DNA of 41,411 nucleotides from CAZQSL01 sp964595945 (GTDB lineage: Bacteria > UBP15 > UBA6099 > JAJRTR01). Location of the stretch: positions 1 to 41,411 of the forward strand of contig CAZQSL010000017.1 of assembly GCA_964595945.1 (NCBI GenBank). The letters are read 5' to 3'. A program made the position numbers and the translations under genes. Below the pieces are notes generated by a model. The model had not been told where the DNA came from. It did no database searches and was given only the letters and a program-made list of their open reading frames with translations. Shown piece by piece: positions 8,383-17,631 of the stretch. Within the stretch, counting starts at the first letter, position 1; each line of letters opens with the position of its first letter.

Positions 8383-9186
8383 TCAATAGTCCCTTGCGAC
8401 TCTCAGGTCAAAGCTGCCGACTCTGATATTTCCGACCTTAACCACCTGTGTGGATTTTAACTGAAGCGTCCAGTTTTTCGCAAAATCATACTCCGCGAGG
8501 CCGGCGAATGTCGTGCGCGAAAAACAATCCGAATTGAAAGTCATCTGAATGATTTCGATACCGCCGCCCGCCCGCAGGCGCTTGCTGCCGGTAATGTTGC
8601 GCAAATAGCCTGCCGTCACGCCTGACACGGTGATATGCCCCGGCTCGCCATCAGGCGCGCCCCCTGTTTGAGGTCTTGAATTGTAATATTCTATAAATAG
8701 TGAATCTCTGCCCTGGCTGAACCTGAAACCTGCCACGAGCATCGGCGCTATGTCGATATCGCTGTCCTTCGGCACCATGACTCCGGAGCCGCCATAAAAA
8801 TCAAGCGTCGCCGGCCCCATGCTTGTGACTGCGATGTCATATCCATCTTCCGCCGGCTTGTCTTGCCTCACGTCCGCCGAAGGTTTTTCAGCTATTTCAA
8901 CTGCCACGGCGGCATCCTGACTCGCTTTCGTCTTTTCCGGCAATGTCTCAGCGACAGGCTTTGCATCCGGCTTGCCCACCGGTTCCGGCGGCGAATTCCA
9001 TGCTGTTGGCAACGCATCGAGACGGCAGGTCTCATTGTTCTGATAACCCCTCAGTCCCCTTGCCCCCGAATCACACAGCAGCCTTGATACCTCGCATCTT
9101 GCAGCCTGAGAAGCTCCGGCGATGACCATCAGGAGGAAAACCAAACGCAACGCAGTTTTTCCGCAACCAACTTTCACACAATTCAT
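8383..9186 (-). CDS. Secreted protein with a barrel-like C-terminal half, probably outer membrane
   Basis: A 267-aa protein I cannot assign to a named family. Residues 1-30 are a signal peptide ending near SQAARC. Residues 60-115 are a Pro/Lys/Glu-rich linker. The rest alternates polar and apolar residues in strands (PMLVAGFRFSQG, SLFIEYYNS, ITVSGVTAGYLRN, AGGGIEII, TFAGLAEYDF, WTLQLKSTQV), as in small outer-membrane barrels. The start has AGGTG six bases upstream. It is the first gene of the run that continues into the cohesin lipoprotein and dockerin protein, so a shared surface role is likely. The C-terminus (RVARDY) ends with an aromatic residue, as many outer-membrane proteins do. Confidence 0.65.
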   Translation of the reverse strand: MNCVKVGCGKTALRLVFLLMVIAGASQAARCEVSRLLCDSGARGLRGYQNNETCRLDALPTAWNSPPEPVGKPDAKPVAETLPEKTKASQDAAVAVEIAEKPSADVRQDKPAEDGYDIAVTSMGPATLDFYGGSGVMVPKDSDIDIAPMLVAGFRFSQGRDSLFIEYYNSRPQTGGAPDGEPGHITVSGVTAGYLRNITGSKRLRAGGGIEIIQMTFNSDCFSRTTFAGLAEYDFAKNWTLQLKSTQVVKVGNIRVGSFDLRVARDY

Positions 9187-9981
9187 GTCCGCACCTGATG
9201 TGTCCTGATATAGTCACAACAGCAAAACCGCCGCAGATGTTCACCTGCGGATAATTTGCCGCAGCTCCATGTTCGGAAGATACAGCCGGATACGGCCATT
9301 CGACGCTTATGCGTACCGCATTGCCTGAAAACAGATCACGCTACTGTCGTTCTCACGCACGGTACGTCACACTGTCTGCTGTCATTCCCCCGAAATATCA
9401 ACTTGCCATTCCGCGATCAAATCCGCCACGTCGCGCCAGGCATTACAAATTGCCAGCAAACCCTTTAAAGTCGGCTATTTGCCAAATGTCAATAGTATTC
9501 ATTTTTATCATTCATGTACTTCACAGTAATATTACCACCATATCGGGGGTTGTAACAAAAAAAAATTAATATTTTTGTCTCCATGTAGATTCCACCCGCC
9601 CCACTCGTGATTGAGATTCGCATTTTGAAATATATATGGATTGGAACGGAAAATCCAGCGTCGTTTCGACATATATTCGATAGTTCGGCCAAGCCGCCGC
9701 CGCACGCCACTACTGTCGCCAAACCGTGCCGCCCGCCACGCGGACAGCCGCCATGTCCGGCCCAAGCGAGTATTGTATCGACGCCATTTTGACACAACGG
9801 GAAAACCGCTTGGAAAAATACGCGCAACAAAACCTTGAAATAACACGGATTTTTTTATCCGATTTGGTTGTGCAATACACACAATACTGGCTATACTGAG
9901 TGAAGATTACAAGATTTCCCCCATTTCATTGCAGGTTGGCGATTGTCAAACGACAGGGCGGGAAATAGGGACTGGCACAAA
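9187..9981. other. Long divergent intergenic region, no gene supported
   Basis: This 0.8-kb stretch separates the leftward surface-protein run from the rightward kinase gene, so promoters for both should lie here. It is AT-rich around 9480-9620. Short open frames occur on both strands between 9250 and 9880, but none has a ribosome site with protein-like composition. No convincing -35/-10 pair or repeat was found. Confidence 0.5.
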
Positions 9982-11325
9982 ATGGGCATCGAAAACCGCA
10001 CATTTTCTTTTGTCGAACAGGGAAAAAGCCGCATCGGGCATATCTGCCTGCCATTTACCGGTTCGCAAGCTTCGGCAGACACCTGCCACGAGATTGTCAG
10101 TCAGCACCACGAGGCCGGCTATTCGATATTCATACTCTCGGATGGAGAAAGCACAGCCGAAGCGCTGGCATACTGGGAACGCCACGGGATCGACCTGAGC
10201 GAATATCTCAAGAGGGATACTTTCTGCATGACCGGGGTCGATGTGTACTCTCCCTGTATCTGCGGTAACTTTCCGGCAAGTTTTTTCTCTTATCTCAGGC
10301 CACAGATCGAGGACGCTCTCGCGACTACGGGCAAAGTGCTGCTTGGCATCAATATCTCAAGGTTCCTGCGGCGGTTCCCGGATCAGCCCTATATGCGTGA
10401 TTTCGAGCTGGGCATCGCCAAACTGTGCCAGAATCCCAACAACAACTGTGTCTGTTTCGTCGATTGCGCCCAGCTCGACACCGAAGCCGTTTCTCAAGCT
10501 CTGGCGTGGCATCAGCACATCTTGTGGCCCGACATGATCACCCCCAACCCGTTCTACAGGGACATCGCAGACGGCCCCGAAAATCTCCACGGAAAACATG
10601 ACGCATGCGACAGCAGCGCCATCATCATGCAGGAGTCGATCAACAACGCCCTGCTGTCGATAAGCCACGACCTGCGCAAACCGCTCGCCACTATCGAATG
10701 GCTGGCAGGCATTATGAAAAAAAATCATAACGAGGGAAATGACATGCCAGCCGAGCATGTCGAAAGAATCATCAGTATCGCCTCGTCCTCGAAAAATCTC
10801 ATCGATGATCTCCTCTATATGTGTACCGCTGAGGCCGATGCCGCGATCACTGAAGGGATCGCGCTCGACGAACTTGTAGCCACAGTGCTCGGGATGCTCG
10901 ACAGGGATATTGTCGAAAGAAACGTGAGGGTGATATTTGCGCCGCAATCGACGCGGGGGATCATGCTGCGTCACAAGACATTCATGACCTCGATCATAAA
11001 AAATCTGCTGGAAAACGCGATCCAGTACACGGGCGACGAAAACATCTCGCCCCATGTCTGGATCGAAACGACGCGGACTCCCGCAGGTCTGTCCATATCG
11101 GTGCGTGACAACGGCGTCGGGATAGCCAGGCGTGATCAGGACAGGATATTCCTGCCATTTTTTCGTACGCCGCAAGCCCGGCATACCTCTGGCAGAGGCA
11201 TCGGGCTCTCGCTCGTGAAACGTATGCTCGACGCCCTCGGCGGCACGGTATCCGTCGCGTCAATGCCCGGTGAGGGCAGCGAATTCAGAATTGTCCTGCC
11301 CCCCGGACTGTACGAATTGTTGTGA
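9982..11325 (+). CDS. Sensor histidine kinase with N-terminal MEDS-type domain
   Basis: A 447-aa cytoplasmic kinase without membrane segments. The first ~185 residues follow the MEDS (DcmR sensory) pattern: GHICLPF, AGYSIFILSD, a HGIDL segment, and a late NCVCFVDC strand, a KaiC-like fold found in hydrocarbon-derivative sensing proteins. HisKA follows with SHDLRKPLATIEW (phospho-His at about residue 229). The ATPase domain has N-box NLLENAIQYT, DNGVGI and GRGIGLSLV. An ATG at 9982 with AGGGA upstream is chosen; a TTG at 9943 would add 13 residues. No response regulator is adjacent, so the partner is elsewhere; the PilZ-receiver protein at 19015 is one candidate by inference. It is transcribed alone and followed by a hairpin. 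Confidence 0.85.
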   Translation: MGIENRTFSFVEQGKSRIGHICLPFTGSQASADTCHEIVSQHHEAGYSIFILSDGESTAEALAYWERHGIDLSEYLKRDTFCMTGVDVYSPCICGNFPASFFSYLRPQIEDALATTGKVLLGINISRFLRRFPDQPYMRDFELGIAKLCQNPNNNCVCFVDCAQLDTEAVSQALAWHQHILWPDMITPNPFYRDIADGPENLHGKHDACDSSAIIMQESINNALLSISHDLRKPLATIEWLAGIMKKNHNEGNDMPAEHVERIISIASSSKNLIDDLLYMCTAEADAAITEGIALDELVATVLGMLDRDIVERNVRVIFAPQSTRGIMLRHKTFMTSIIKNLLENAIQYTGDENISPHVWIETTRTPAGLSISVRDNGVGIARRDQDRIFLPFFRTPQARHTSGRGIGLSLVKRMLDALGGTVSVASMPGEGSEFRIVLPPGLYELL

Positions 11326-11332
11326 TCTCCCC

Positions 11333-11353
11333 GGACAGGCATGATGCCTGTCC
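11333..11353 (+). terminator. Perfect hairpin just after the kinase gene
   Basis: GGACAGGCA and TGCCTGTCC pair perfectly around TGA, eight bases after the kinase stop. No T-run follows, so it is a possible terminator or RNA 3' end protector rather than a classical intrinsic terminator. Confidence 0.55.
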
Positions 11354-11542
11354 TCCTCGCAGCTTGTCTCGAAGGAAATGTACTGAATACCAATAGAAAA
11401 TCCCTACTGCGCGCTAAGCGCATACCATCTGTGATTCGGGAAATATTTCAGGCATATAATACCAAGTTGCGTTCATACAAGTAACGTGAAAACGGTACAA
11501 ACGGCAAGTGTTATAAGCGATGAGAGTTTTTGAAGGAGGTGT

Positions 11543-11572
11543 GGAGGAAACTTTTTGCAAAAAGTTTCCTCC
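11543..11572. repeat. Perfect 30-bp palindrome of the host hairpin family
   Basis: GGAGGAAACTTTTTG followed by its exact reverse complement gives a perfect palindrome. The leader before it (GAGTTTTTGAAGGAGGTGT, 11523-11541) matches the leader of the copies at 218 and 24158. It lies between the converging kinase gene and the unknown gene at 11618 and could terminate transcription from both sides. Confidence 0.75.
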
Positions 11573-11617
11573 GCGCATTTTACTCTTTTGAAAGCATTTT
11601 TGTATAATTTGCGGCGA

Positions 11618-12067
11618 TCAGGCCCCGTCCTCTGCCTTGAGGTCGTCGATAAATCGTGTGACGTTGAAACGAACCCCCGCGCGAGCCACGAGGTCGAGAT
11701 CGGCGATGACAGACGCTATGCCGGCCGGCATAGCGGGGATGGCTCCAAGCACGCCGATTTTCGGGCCGGCCTTGAATTTGATCCACATTTCCCTGTCATT
11801 GCCCACCGTGATGACTTTGAGGAGTGTCACGGCTACTTCGGGGTTTTCGGCCTTGAAGGGATTGGCTTCGCCGCTCCTGACCGTGAGGGTGACGGGGCCG
11901 AGTGATGACATGTGTTCGTAGACTGTGTCGCTGGTCTCTTCGCCGTCTGCGCGGTACATGCTACGCCTGAGCACGTGGCTGGAGTAGAGTCCGTTGAGGA
12001 CTTTCGGCCCAGTGCCGTATTCGGTCTTGAGGAACAGGTTTTTTTTGATCGCGTCGAGTATGTCCAT
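11618..12067 (-). CDS. Hypothetical protein, 149 aa
   Basis: I do not recognise the family. The protein has no signal peptide or membrane segment. It begins with an amphipathic helix (MDILDAIKKNLFLKTEYG), has beta-strand-like stretches in the middle (GPVTLTVRSG, PEVAVTLLKVITVG, EMWIKFKAG) and a hydrophobic Gly/Ala/Pro segment (IGVLGAIPAMPAGIASVIADLDLVARAG). It ends with an acidic tail. GGAGAG sits seven bases before the ATG. It is 90 bp downstream of ugd in the same direction and is the last gene before the palindrome at 11543. Codon use resembles its neighbours, so it is likely a real gene. Confidence 0.65.
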   Translation of the reverse strand: MDILDAIKKNLFLKTEYGTGPKVLNGLYSSHVLRRSMYRADGEETSDTVYEHMSSLGPVTLTVRSGEANPFKAENPEVAVTLLKVITVGNDREMWIKFKAGPKIGVLGAIPAMPAGIASVIADLDLVARAGVRFNVTRFIDDLKAEDGA

Positions 12068-12157
12068 GTCGCTCTCCGTAGTGAGTTGTGAAGACGGGGA
12101 AATTGCCAGAGGAGCCCATGTAGTGGGTGAGCCGGGGCTCCTCCGGCGCCGGTTGCG

Positions 12158-13462
12158 TCAGAAAGTATCTGTGCCACGGCCGATGCCGAAGTATCGGAGG
12201 CCGGAGTTTCGCACGACTTCGGGGTTGTAGATATTGCGGCCATCGAACACGCAATCGCCTGACATGGCATCCTTGAGCCGGGCGAAATTGATCTGTTTGA
12301 ATTTATTCCATTCGGTCAGCACCATTACGCCGTCCACGCCTGTGGCGGCTTCGTATTCGTTTTCGCAGTAGGTGATGGATGGGAGGTGTTTTTTGCATTT
12401 TTCCATGGCCATGGGATCATAGGCGCGGATGGAGGCGCCGTGCGAGAGTAGACTGCGGATGATGGCGATGGCGCTGGAGTCGCGGAGATCGTCGGTGCCG
12501 GGCTTGAATGCGAGTCCGAGTACGGCGAAGGTCTTGCCGTCGAGTGTGCCGAGCGCTTTTTCGGCTTTTTTTACGAGGCGGAGCGGCTGGCGGCGGTTGA
12601 GTTCGATGACGTCTTTGAGTATGGCGATTTCTTCGCCGTACTTGCGGGACACATGCAGCAGCGACTCCGTGTCTTTGGGGAAACAGGAGCCGCCGTAGCC
12701 GACGCCGGCGCGGAGGAACCGGGGGCCGATGCGTTCGTCGAGTCCGACGCCGCGCACGACTTCTTCGACGTCCGCGCCGACGGCTTCGCAGAGGTTGGCG
12801 ATAGAGTTGATGAATGAAATTTTGGTAGCGAGGAACGCGTTGCTTGCGTACTTGATGATTTCGGCGCTGCGGACGGATGTGATGATCATGGGTTTTTCGA
12901 GCATGGAGTAGAGTTCGATGAGTTTCATGGCGACACGTTTGTTGGGTGCGCCGATGACTATGCGGTTGGGGGAAAGGGCGTCCTGGATGGCTGTGCCTTC
13001 GGAGAGAAATTCGGGATTGGAGACGACGTCGACCTCGATGTGGCGGGGTTTTGTGCGGTCGATGATGTTTTTGACGAGGTCGCCCGTACCGACGGGGACG
13101 GTGCTTTTGTTGACGACGATTTTATAGTCGTTGATGTTGCGGGCGATGACTTCGGCGGCTGCTTCTATCTGTGAAAGATCGGTTTCGCCGCTTTCGCCCG
13201 CGGGTGTGCCGACTGCGATGAAAACGATTTCGGAGCGCCGCACCGCGTCTGCCGTATCGTCGCTGAATGTGAGGCGGTTTTCCGCGACGTTGGATGTGAC
13301 GATGTCTTCGAGGCCGGGTTCGTAAAATGGCATTTCGAGATTGCGGAGCATTTCGATTTTCGCGGTGTCGCTGTCGGCGCAGATGACGATGTTGCCGAGG
13401 TCGGCGAAGACTGCGCCCGTGACGAGTCCGACATATCCTACACCAATGACTGCTATGTTCAT
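12158..13462 (-). CDS. ugd: UDP-glucose 6-dehydrogenase
   Basis: A 434-aa enzyme of normal length. The N-terminal Rossmann domain opens with VIGVGYVGL (residues 5-13). The catalytic cysteine is C260 in GVGYGGSCFPKDT. The central helix segment EIIKYASNAFLATKISFINSIA and the C-terminal domain with LAFKPGTDDLRDS complete the fold. It oxidises UDP-glucose to UDP-glucuronate with two NAD+ in the cytoplasm, giving a precursor for surface polysaccharides. The start has AAGGAT nine bases upstream. It follows ribD by 92 bp in the same direction. Related UDP-N-acetylmannosamine dehydrogenases share the motifs, but the sequence reads closer to the Ugd/TuaD type. Confidence 0.93.
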   Translation of the reverse strand: MNIAVIGVGYVGLVTGAVFADLGNIVICADSDTAKIEMLRNLEMPFYEPGLEDIVTSNVAENRLTFSDDTADAVRRSEIVFIAVGTPAGESGETDLSQIEAAAEVIARNINDYKIVVNKSTVPVGTGDLVKNIIDRTKPRHIEVDVVSNPEFLSEGTAIQDALSPNRIVIGAPNKRVAMKLIELYSMLEKPMIITSVRSAEIIKYASNAFLATKISFINSIANLCEAVGADVEEVVRGVGLDERIGPRFLRAGVGYGGSCFPKDTESLLHVSRKYGEEIAILKDVIELNRRQPLRLVKKAEKALGTLDGKTFAVLGLAFKPGTDDLRDSSAIAIIRSLLSHGASIRAYDPMAMEKCKKHLPSITYCENEYEAATGVDGVMVLTEWNKFKQINFARLKDAMSGDCVFDGRNIYNPEVVRNSGLRYFGIGRGTDTF

Positions 13463-13554
13463 TATGTTAATCCTTTATATATGTAGTTTGTGCTGCCCGG
13501 GCATTATATCACAATGGTGGCGGCGACGGGAATTGATATGTGTCAGGCTTGCGG

Positions 13555-14655
13555 CTAACTGGTGAATGAGCCGGTGATGAGGATGTCGGGGCCGATGGCG
13601 CGGGTTTCGACGGATGATGCCCTGAAAGCATCGGCGACGAGCGCCGCGCCGGCGCCGCCCGCCGGGGTGCGGGCTTCGCGGCCGCCGATGATGATGGGGG
13701 CTACGAAAAACATGAATCTGTCGGCGAGTCCGGCGGAGATGAGCGAATAGGCGAGTTCGCCGCCGCTTTCGACCATTATGCTGCAAACGCCGAGAGCGGC
13801 GATGGCCTTGAGTGCTTCGCGGAGATCGACTCTGCCGTCGTCACTTGCGGGGACGGTCAGTACGCTGCAGCCTGCGGCGCGGAATTGTGCGATGCGCTCC
13901 GATGGGGCGGCGGGGGTGGTGATGATGGCGCTTTTGCCGTCGTCGGCGAGTGATGTGAAATTGCAGACGGCTGGCATGGAGAGCCGTGAGTCGAGTACGA
14001 CGCGAAGCGGGTCCTTGATCTTGGGATCGGTGCGCGATGTGAATTGCGGGTCATCTGCGATGACGGTGCGCGAGCCTGTCAGGATGGCGTCGACTTCGCC
14101 GCGTATGCGGTGGACGAGCGCGCGGCTTTCGGGCGAAGATATCCATCGGGAGTCGAGGGTGCGGGTGGCAGTCTTGCCGTCGAGTGACATTGCGGCCTTG
14201 ATGGTGACAAGCGGGAGGCCGGTGGTGATGGTTTTGACGAATGGGGCATTGAGTGCGCGGCACTCGGATTCGAGGATATTTTCGATGACGGTGACGCCGC
14301 GCTCACGCAGGATGCGGAGTCCGCGGCCGGCGACGAGGGGGTTGGGATCGGTCATGCCGGCGACGAGCGTGGCGATGCCGGAGGCGGCGACCGCCGGTGC
14401 GCATGGGGGGGTGCGGCCCTGGTGGGAGCAGGGCTCGAGAGTGACGTACATGGCAGCGCCGTCGACTGGCTCCGTGGCGTTGTCGAGGGCGTCGATTTCG
14501 GCGTGCGGGAGACCGGGGCCGCGGTGCCAGCCTTCGGCTATGATGCGGCCATCTCTCACGATGACCGCTCCGACGAGGGGGTTTGGTGATGTCAGTCCGG
14601 TTGCGCGGCGGGCGAGGGCGATGGCCCTTCGCATATATTGGTCGTGATCGGTCAT
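13555..14655 (-). CDS. ribD: Bifunctional riboflavin biosynthesis deaminase/reductase
   Basis: A 366-aa two-domain enzyme. The deaminase domain (about 1-145) has the zinc site HAE at 51-53 and PCSHQGRTPPC with C76 and C85. The reductase domain (about 146-366) begins LVTIKAAMSLDGKTA and contains a VESGGELAYSLI strand-loop. It carries out the deamination and side-chain reduction steps that follow GTP cyclohydrolase II. It is 13 bp after the MCE-domain gene, an odd partner for a vitamin gene. No other rib genes are near and there is no sign of an FMN riboswitch upstream, since the upstream bases are the 3' end of the MCE gene. The ribosome site is weak. Confidence 0.93.
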   Translation of the reverse strand: MTDHDQYMRRAIALARRATGLTSPNPLVGAVIVRDGRIIAEGWHRGPGLPHAEIDALDNATEPVDGAAMYVTLEPCSHQGRTPPCAPAVAASGIATLVAGMTDPNPLVAGRGLRILRERGVTVIENILESECRALNAPFVKTITTGLPLVTIKAAMSLDGKTATRTLDSRWISSPESRALVHRIRGEVDAILTGSRTVIADDPQFTSRTDPKIKDPLRVVLDSRLSMPAVCNFTSLADDGKSAIITTPAAPSERIAQFRAAGCSVLTVPASDDGRVDLREALKAIAALGVCSIMVESGGELAYSLISAGLADRFMFFVAPIIIGGREARTPAGGAGAALVADAFRASSVETRAIGPDILITGSFTS

Positions 14656-14668
14656 TGTCGGTGTCTGC

Positions 14669-15997
14669 TCAGTAGCGCTGCAGGACGCCGATGCTGAGCC
14701 CTTCGTTGTTGAGCAGCCGCTCCGCGCCTATGGTAAAGAAGAGGTTTTCGGAAAATCCATAGCCGTAGCGGAGGTTGAGTTTGAGATCGTTGGGGTCGAG
14801 GAGTTCGCCGTAATAGAGGTTTTTGGGGTTTTTGAGATAGTCGAATCCTATGCCGAGCTTGCTGTCCTTGAGGCCTACTTCGTACCACAGGTTGGGGCGG
14901 TTGCCCCTGATGCCGAACTGTATGTCGGTGCCGGCGCCTTCGCCGACGTTGTCGAATCCGACGAGGTAGTAGACGTTGGAATTGGGTGGAGACATGCGGA
15001 CGTTCATGTCGGCGGAAAATTCGTTCATGCGGCTGTCGTAGCGGAAGTCGAATGCGGGGCGGAATTCCGTTTCGTTGATAGATTTGACCATTTTGGTGAA
15101 GGTGCCGATTGCCTTGTCGGCGGATTCGACAGTGTTGCGGGTGGTTTTGATGGTCTGTTTGAGGTCGTTGTGGACTTCGGCATCGGTAGTGATGTCCTTG
15201 ATGGCGGCAGTGGCTTTGTCGACATTTTCTGAAGTAGTCTTGAGGTTGGCGATAATGGATTTGATGTTTTCCTGGTTTTGCGTGTCGCCGGCGACTTTGT
15301 TGAGATTGGCGATCAGCATGTCTATTTTTTTGGAAGTATCCTTGAGAGTGGCGGTCATGTCGTTGACGTTGGAGATGGTGTCGTTGACCTTGCTCTGGTT
15401 GGCGATGCCGGTTTCGGAGAGCATGGCGGCGAATTTGTATGCTTCGCCGGTGGCGAGAGCGATGTTGGATGTGGTATCGAGGATATTGGTCTTGAGGCGG
15501 TCGTTGGAGATGACGCCATTGATTTCACTGAGGATGACATTGATCTGGGCGAGGCCGGTCTGTGCCTGATTCATCAGGTCCTGCATGGAAGCTGGTGATT
15601 TTGTTTCGGTGACGGTGGAGTCGGCCGTGTAGAAGGTGAAATCCTTGCGTGCGCGGGCTTCCTGGGGTATTTCGATGCTGAGGATGCGGTCCTGAAGGAA
15701 TCCGATCTGGATGTTGAATACCGCGTCGGTGCGGATTTTGTATTTGTTTTCGATGAGCAGGGTGAGTTCGGCGCGGCCGTCGTCGCGAAGTTCGATGGCG
15801 GTGATCGTGCCGATCTTGATGCCTGAGAGCCAGACGTCGTTGCCGGTGCCGAGCCCCTGGATATTGTCATAGACAATGTAGAGCCTGTAGCTGTTGGTCT
15901 CGTTTTGTTTGTGGCGGTCGAGCTGTTTATAGCCGACGAAAACGAGTGCGGCGGCGAGTAGAACACCGATACCGACTTTGAACAAGTTGGTGAACAT
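14669..15997 (-). CDS. mlaD: MCE-domain (MlaD-like) lipid transport protein with long C-terminal region
   Basis: A 442-aa protein with one N-terminal membrane helix (about 4-24) and an MCE domain (about 37-115) with GNDVWLSGIKIGTITAIEL. A long helical region rich in Asn/Thr/Lys (about 135-320) resembles tube-forming MCE proteins. The last ~115 residues look like alternating beta strands (YYLVGFDNVG, YEVGLKDSKLGIGFDYL, LKLNLRYGYGFSENLFF) ending in RY, as in outer-membrane-associated parts. It would carry phospholipids between the membranes with MlaE and MlaF. AGGAGG lies 15-20 bases before the ATG, inside the mlaF tail; only 2 bp separate the two genes. It is much longer than E. coli MlaD (about 180 aa), which suggests a bridge to the outer membrane. 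Confidence 0.87.
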   Translation of the reverse strand: MFTNLFKVGIGVLLAAALVFVGYKQLDRHKQNETNSYRLYIVYDNIQGLGTGNDVWLSGIKIGTITAIELRDDGRAELTLLIENKYKIRTDAVFNIQIGFLQDRILSIEIPQEARARKDFTFYTADSTVTETKSPASMQDLMNQAQTGLAQINVILSEINGVISNDRLKTNILDTTSNIALATGEAYKFAAMLSETGIANQSKVNDTISNVNDMTATLKDTSKKIDMLIANLNKVAGDTQNQENIKSIIANLKTTSENVDKATAAIKDITTDAEVHNDLKQTIKTTRNTVESADKAIGTFTKMVKSINETEFRPAFDFRYDSRMNEFSADMNVRMSPPNSNVYYLVGFDNVGEGAGTDIQFGIRGNRPNLWYEVGLKDSKLGIGFDYLKNPKNLYYGELLDPNDLKLNLRYGYGFSENLFFTIGAERLLNNEGLSIGVLQRY

Positions 15998-15999
15998 GA

Positions 16000-16755
16000 T
16001 TAGTTGGTGTCCTCCTTTTCGAGAAGATCGGGCTGCATGGCGTTGAGAAACCCGAAGACATCGGGGTGGCGGCTGGCAGTGAAAGTTTCGTGAGTGCCTT
16101 CGAGCAGTATGTGACCCTTGAAGAGCATGTATATCCTGTCACTGATATGGCGGGTGACGAGCATATCGTGAGTGACGACGATGGAAGTGGTGCCGTAGCG
16201 GTCACGCATCTTGAGGATGAGATCGGCTACGGTGGCCGTGAGCAGGGGGTCGAGCCCTGTGGTGGGTTCGTCGTAGAGCAGGATTTTGGGACTGAGCGCG
16301 AGCGCTCGCGCGATGCCCACGCGGCGTCGCATGCCGCCGCTGAGCTGCGATGGATTTCTGTCTTCGACGCCCGTGAGCCCAACGGCATCGAGACGTTCGG
16401 CGACGACTTTGCGGATTTCCTTTTCCTTCATCCTTGTATGGCGGCGCAGGGCAAATGCCACATTGTCGCGCACATTCATCGAGTCGAAGAGCGCGCCCTC
16501 CTGAAAGACCATGCCCATCTGCTTGCGCACCTCGTTGAGCCGTGACTCCCGGAGGTTGTCGACCCGTTCGCCGGCAATATATATCTCACCGCCGGAAACC
16601 GGTATCAGTCCCATGATCGACCGCAGCAGCGTGCTCTTGCCGCAGCCGCTCGCGCCGATGAGCGATATGATCTGTCCCTCTCCGGCCCTGATCGAGATAC
16701 CCTTCAGTATCTCGTTGCCCGAAAACGACACTCTTACATCTTTCGTTTCAATCAT
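16000..16755 (-). CDS. mlaF: ABC transporter ATPase of the Mla system
   Basis: A 251-aa ATPase. Walker A is GASGCGKST (34-42), the Q-loop is VFQEGALFDSM (typical of MlaF/Ttg2A with the DSM triplet), the signature is LSGGM and Walker B is ILLYDEPTTGLDP, with the H-loop at VVTHD. It powers phospholipid movement through MlaE at the inner membrane. It is 36 bp after mlaE, with GGAG 11 bases upstream of the ATG, and nearly touches the MCE gene. Confidence 0.92.
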   Translation of the reverse strand: MIETKDVRVSFSGNEILKGISIRAGEGQIISLIGASGCGKSTLLRSIMGLIPVSGGEIYIAGERVDNLRESRLNEVRKQMGMVFQEGALFDSMNVRDNVAFALRRHTRMKEKEIRKVVAERLDAVGLTGVEDRNPSQLSGGMRRRVGIARALALSPKILLYDEPTTGLDPLLTATVADLILKMRDRYGTTSIVVTHDMLVTRHISDRIYMLFKGHILLEGTHETFTASRHPDVFGFLNAMQPDLLEKEDTN

Positions 16756-16791
16756 TTCTATTTAGCTCCGTCCCTCTCCGCTGCCGCCGCA

Positions 16792-17604
16792 TCAGAAAAG
16801 GAACATCGACAGAAGATAATTCAGGCCGAAAATCGCGACCATCGAAATCACGACCGCATTGGTCGTCGCCCGCCCTACACCGGCCGCGCCGCCCTCTGTG
16901 TACATCCCCTCGACACAGCCGATAAGCGAGATCGTCACGGCGAAAAACCCGCTCTTGACTATGCTCGCCATAATATCCGACTGCTCAAGCAGCCTGGGCA
17001 CATAACTGTAGAAAACCACCCACTGCACGCCGCCTATCTTGTTGGCGACCACAAACGCGGCATAAATCCCCGCTGCCGAAGCAAGCACCGATACCACCGG
17101 GATCATGATCAGCAGCGCCGCCATACGCGGCACCACAAGATATTGCACTGGGTTAGTAGCAAGCGAACGCAACGCGTCGATCTGCTCAGTCACTTTCATC
17201 GAGCCAAGCTCGGAGGCGATGGCAGAGCCTACTCTGCCGGCCATCACCACCGCCGTCAGCACCGGCCCCAGCTCGCGCACCATCACAAACGCTATCGCGC
17301 CTCCTATATATTGCAAAGTGCCGAACCTCAGTGCCTGCTCCGTGATCTGCAGCGACATGATCATGCCGGTGAAACCAACGACAAGGAAAACGATCGGCAG
17401 CGAATTTATACCCATGTTGGCCATGTGAAAGAATGTCAGCCTCACATCGACAGCGAGCCTCAGGAAATAATAAACCGTCGTCACAAGCGTCATCGTCAGC
17501 TTGCCGACATACTCGACAATCTCGATCGCAGGCCGCAGCAGGCCATAGCCGGGAAATTTCCTGAATTCCGGCGCCGCATGCTTCGGTGATACGCTATTTG
17601 CCAT
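16792..17604 (-). CDS. mlaE: Mla-type permease (MlaE family)
   Basis: A 270-aa integral membrane protein with about five to six hydrophobic segments. Family signatures are seen: LPIVFLVVGFTGMIMSLQ, the VRELGPVLTAVVMAGRVGSAIASELGSMKVTEQIDAL coupling region that contacts the ATPase, and NPVQYLVVPRMAAL. It forms the membrane core of the lipid transporter. It follows the MreB-like gene by 27 bp and precedes mlaF by 36 bp, so the four genes look like one operon. GGAG lies about ten bases before the ATG. Confidence 0.93.
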   Translation of the reverse strand: MANSVSPKHAAPEFRKFPGYGLLRPAIEIVEYVGKLTMTLVTTVYYFLRLAVDVRLTFFHMANMGINSLPIVFLVVGFTGMIMSLQITEQALRFGTLQYIGGAIAFVMVRELGPVLTAVVMAGRVGSAIASELGSMKVTEQIDALRSLATNPVQYLVVPRMAALLIMIPVVSVLASAAGIYAAFVVANKIGGVQWVVFYSYVPRLLEQSDIMASIVKSGFFAVTISLIGCVEGMYTEGGAAGVGRATTNAVVISMVAIFGLNYLLSMFLF

Positions 17605-17631
17605 AAAAATACACTCCGCGGGCCCCCAGGA

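Noticed and set aside
9489..9882. Two overlapping minus-strand frames in the divergent gap
   Set aside because: Mixed composition, no ribosome site, no recognisable family; the AT-rich stretch gives open frames by chance.
13778..14647. 289-codon plus-strand frame opposite ribD
   Set aside because: Antisense shadow of a well-supported ribD gene.
14656..14700. FMN riboswitch for ribD
   Set aside because: The bases upstream of ribD are the 3' end of the MCE gene with only 13 bp between; no room or RFN-type sequence.
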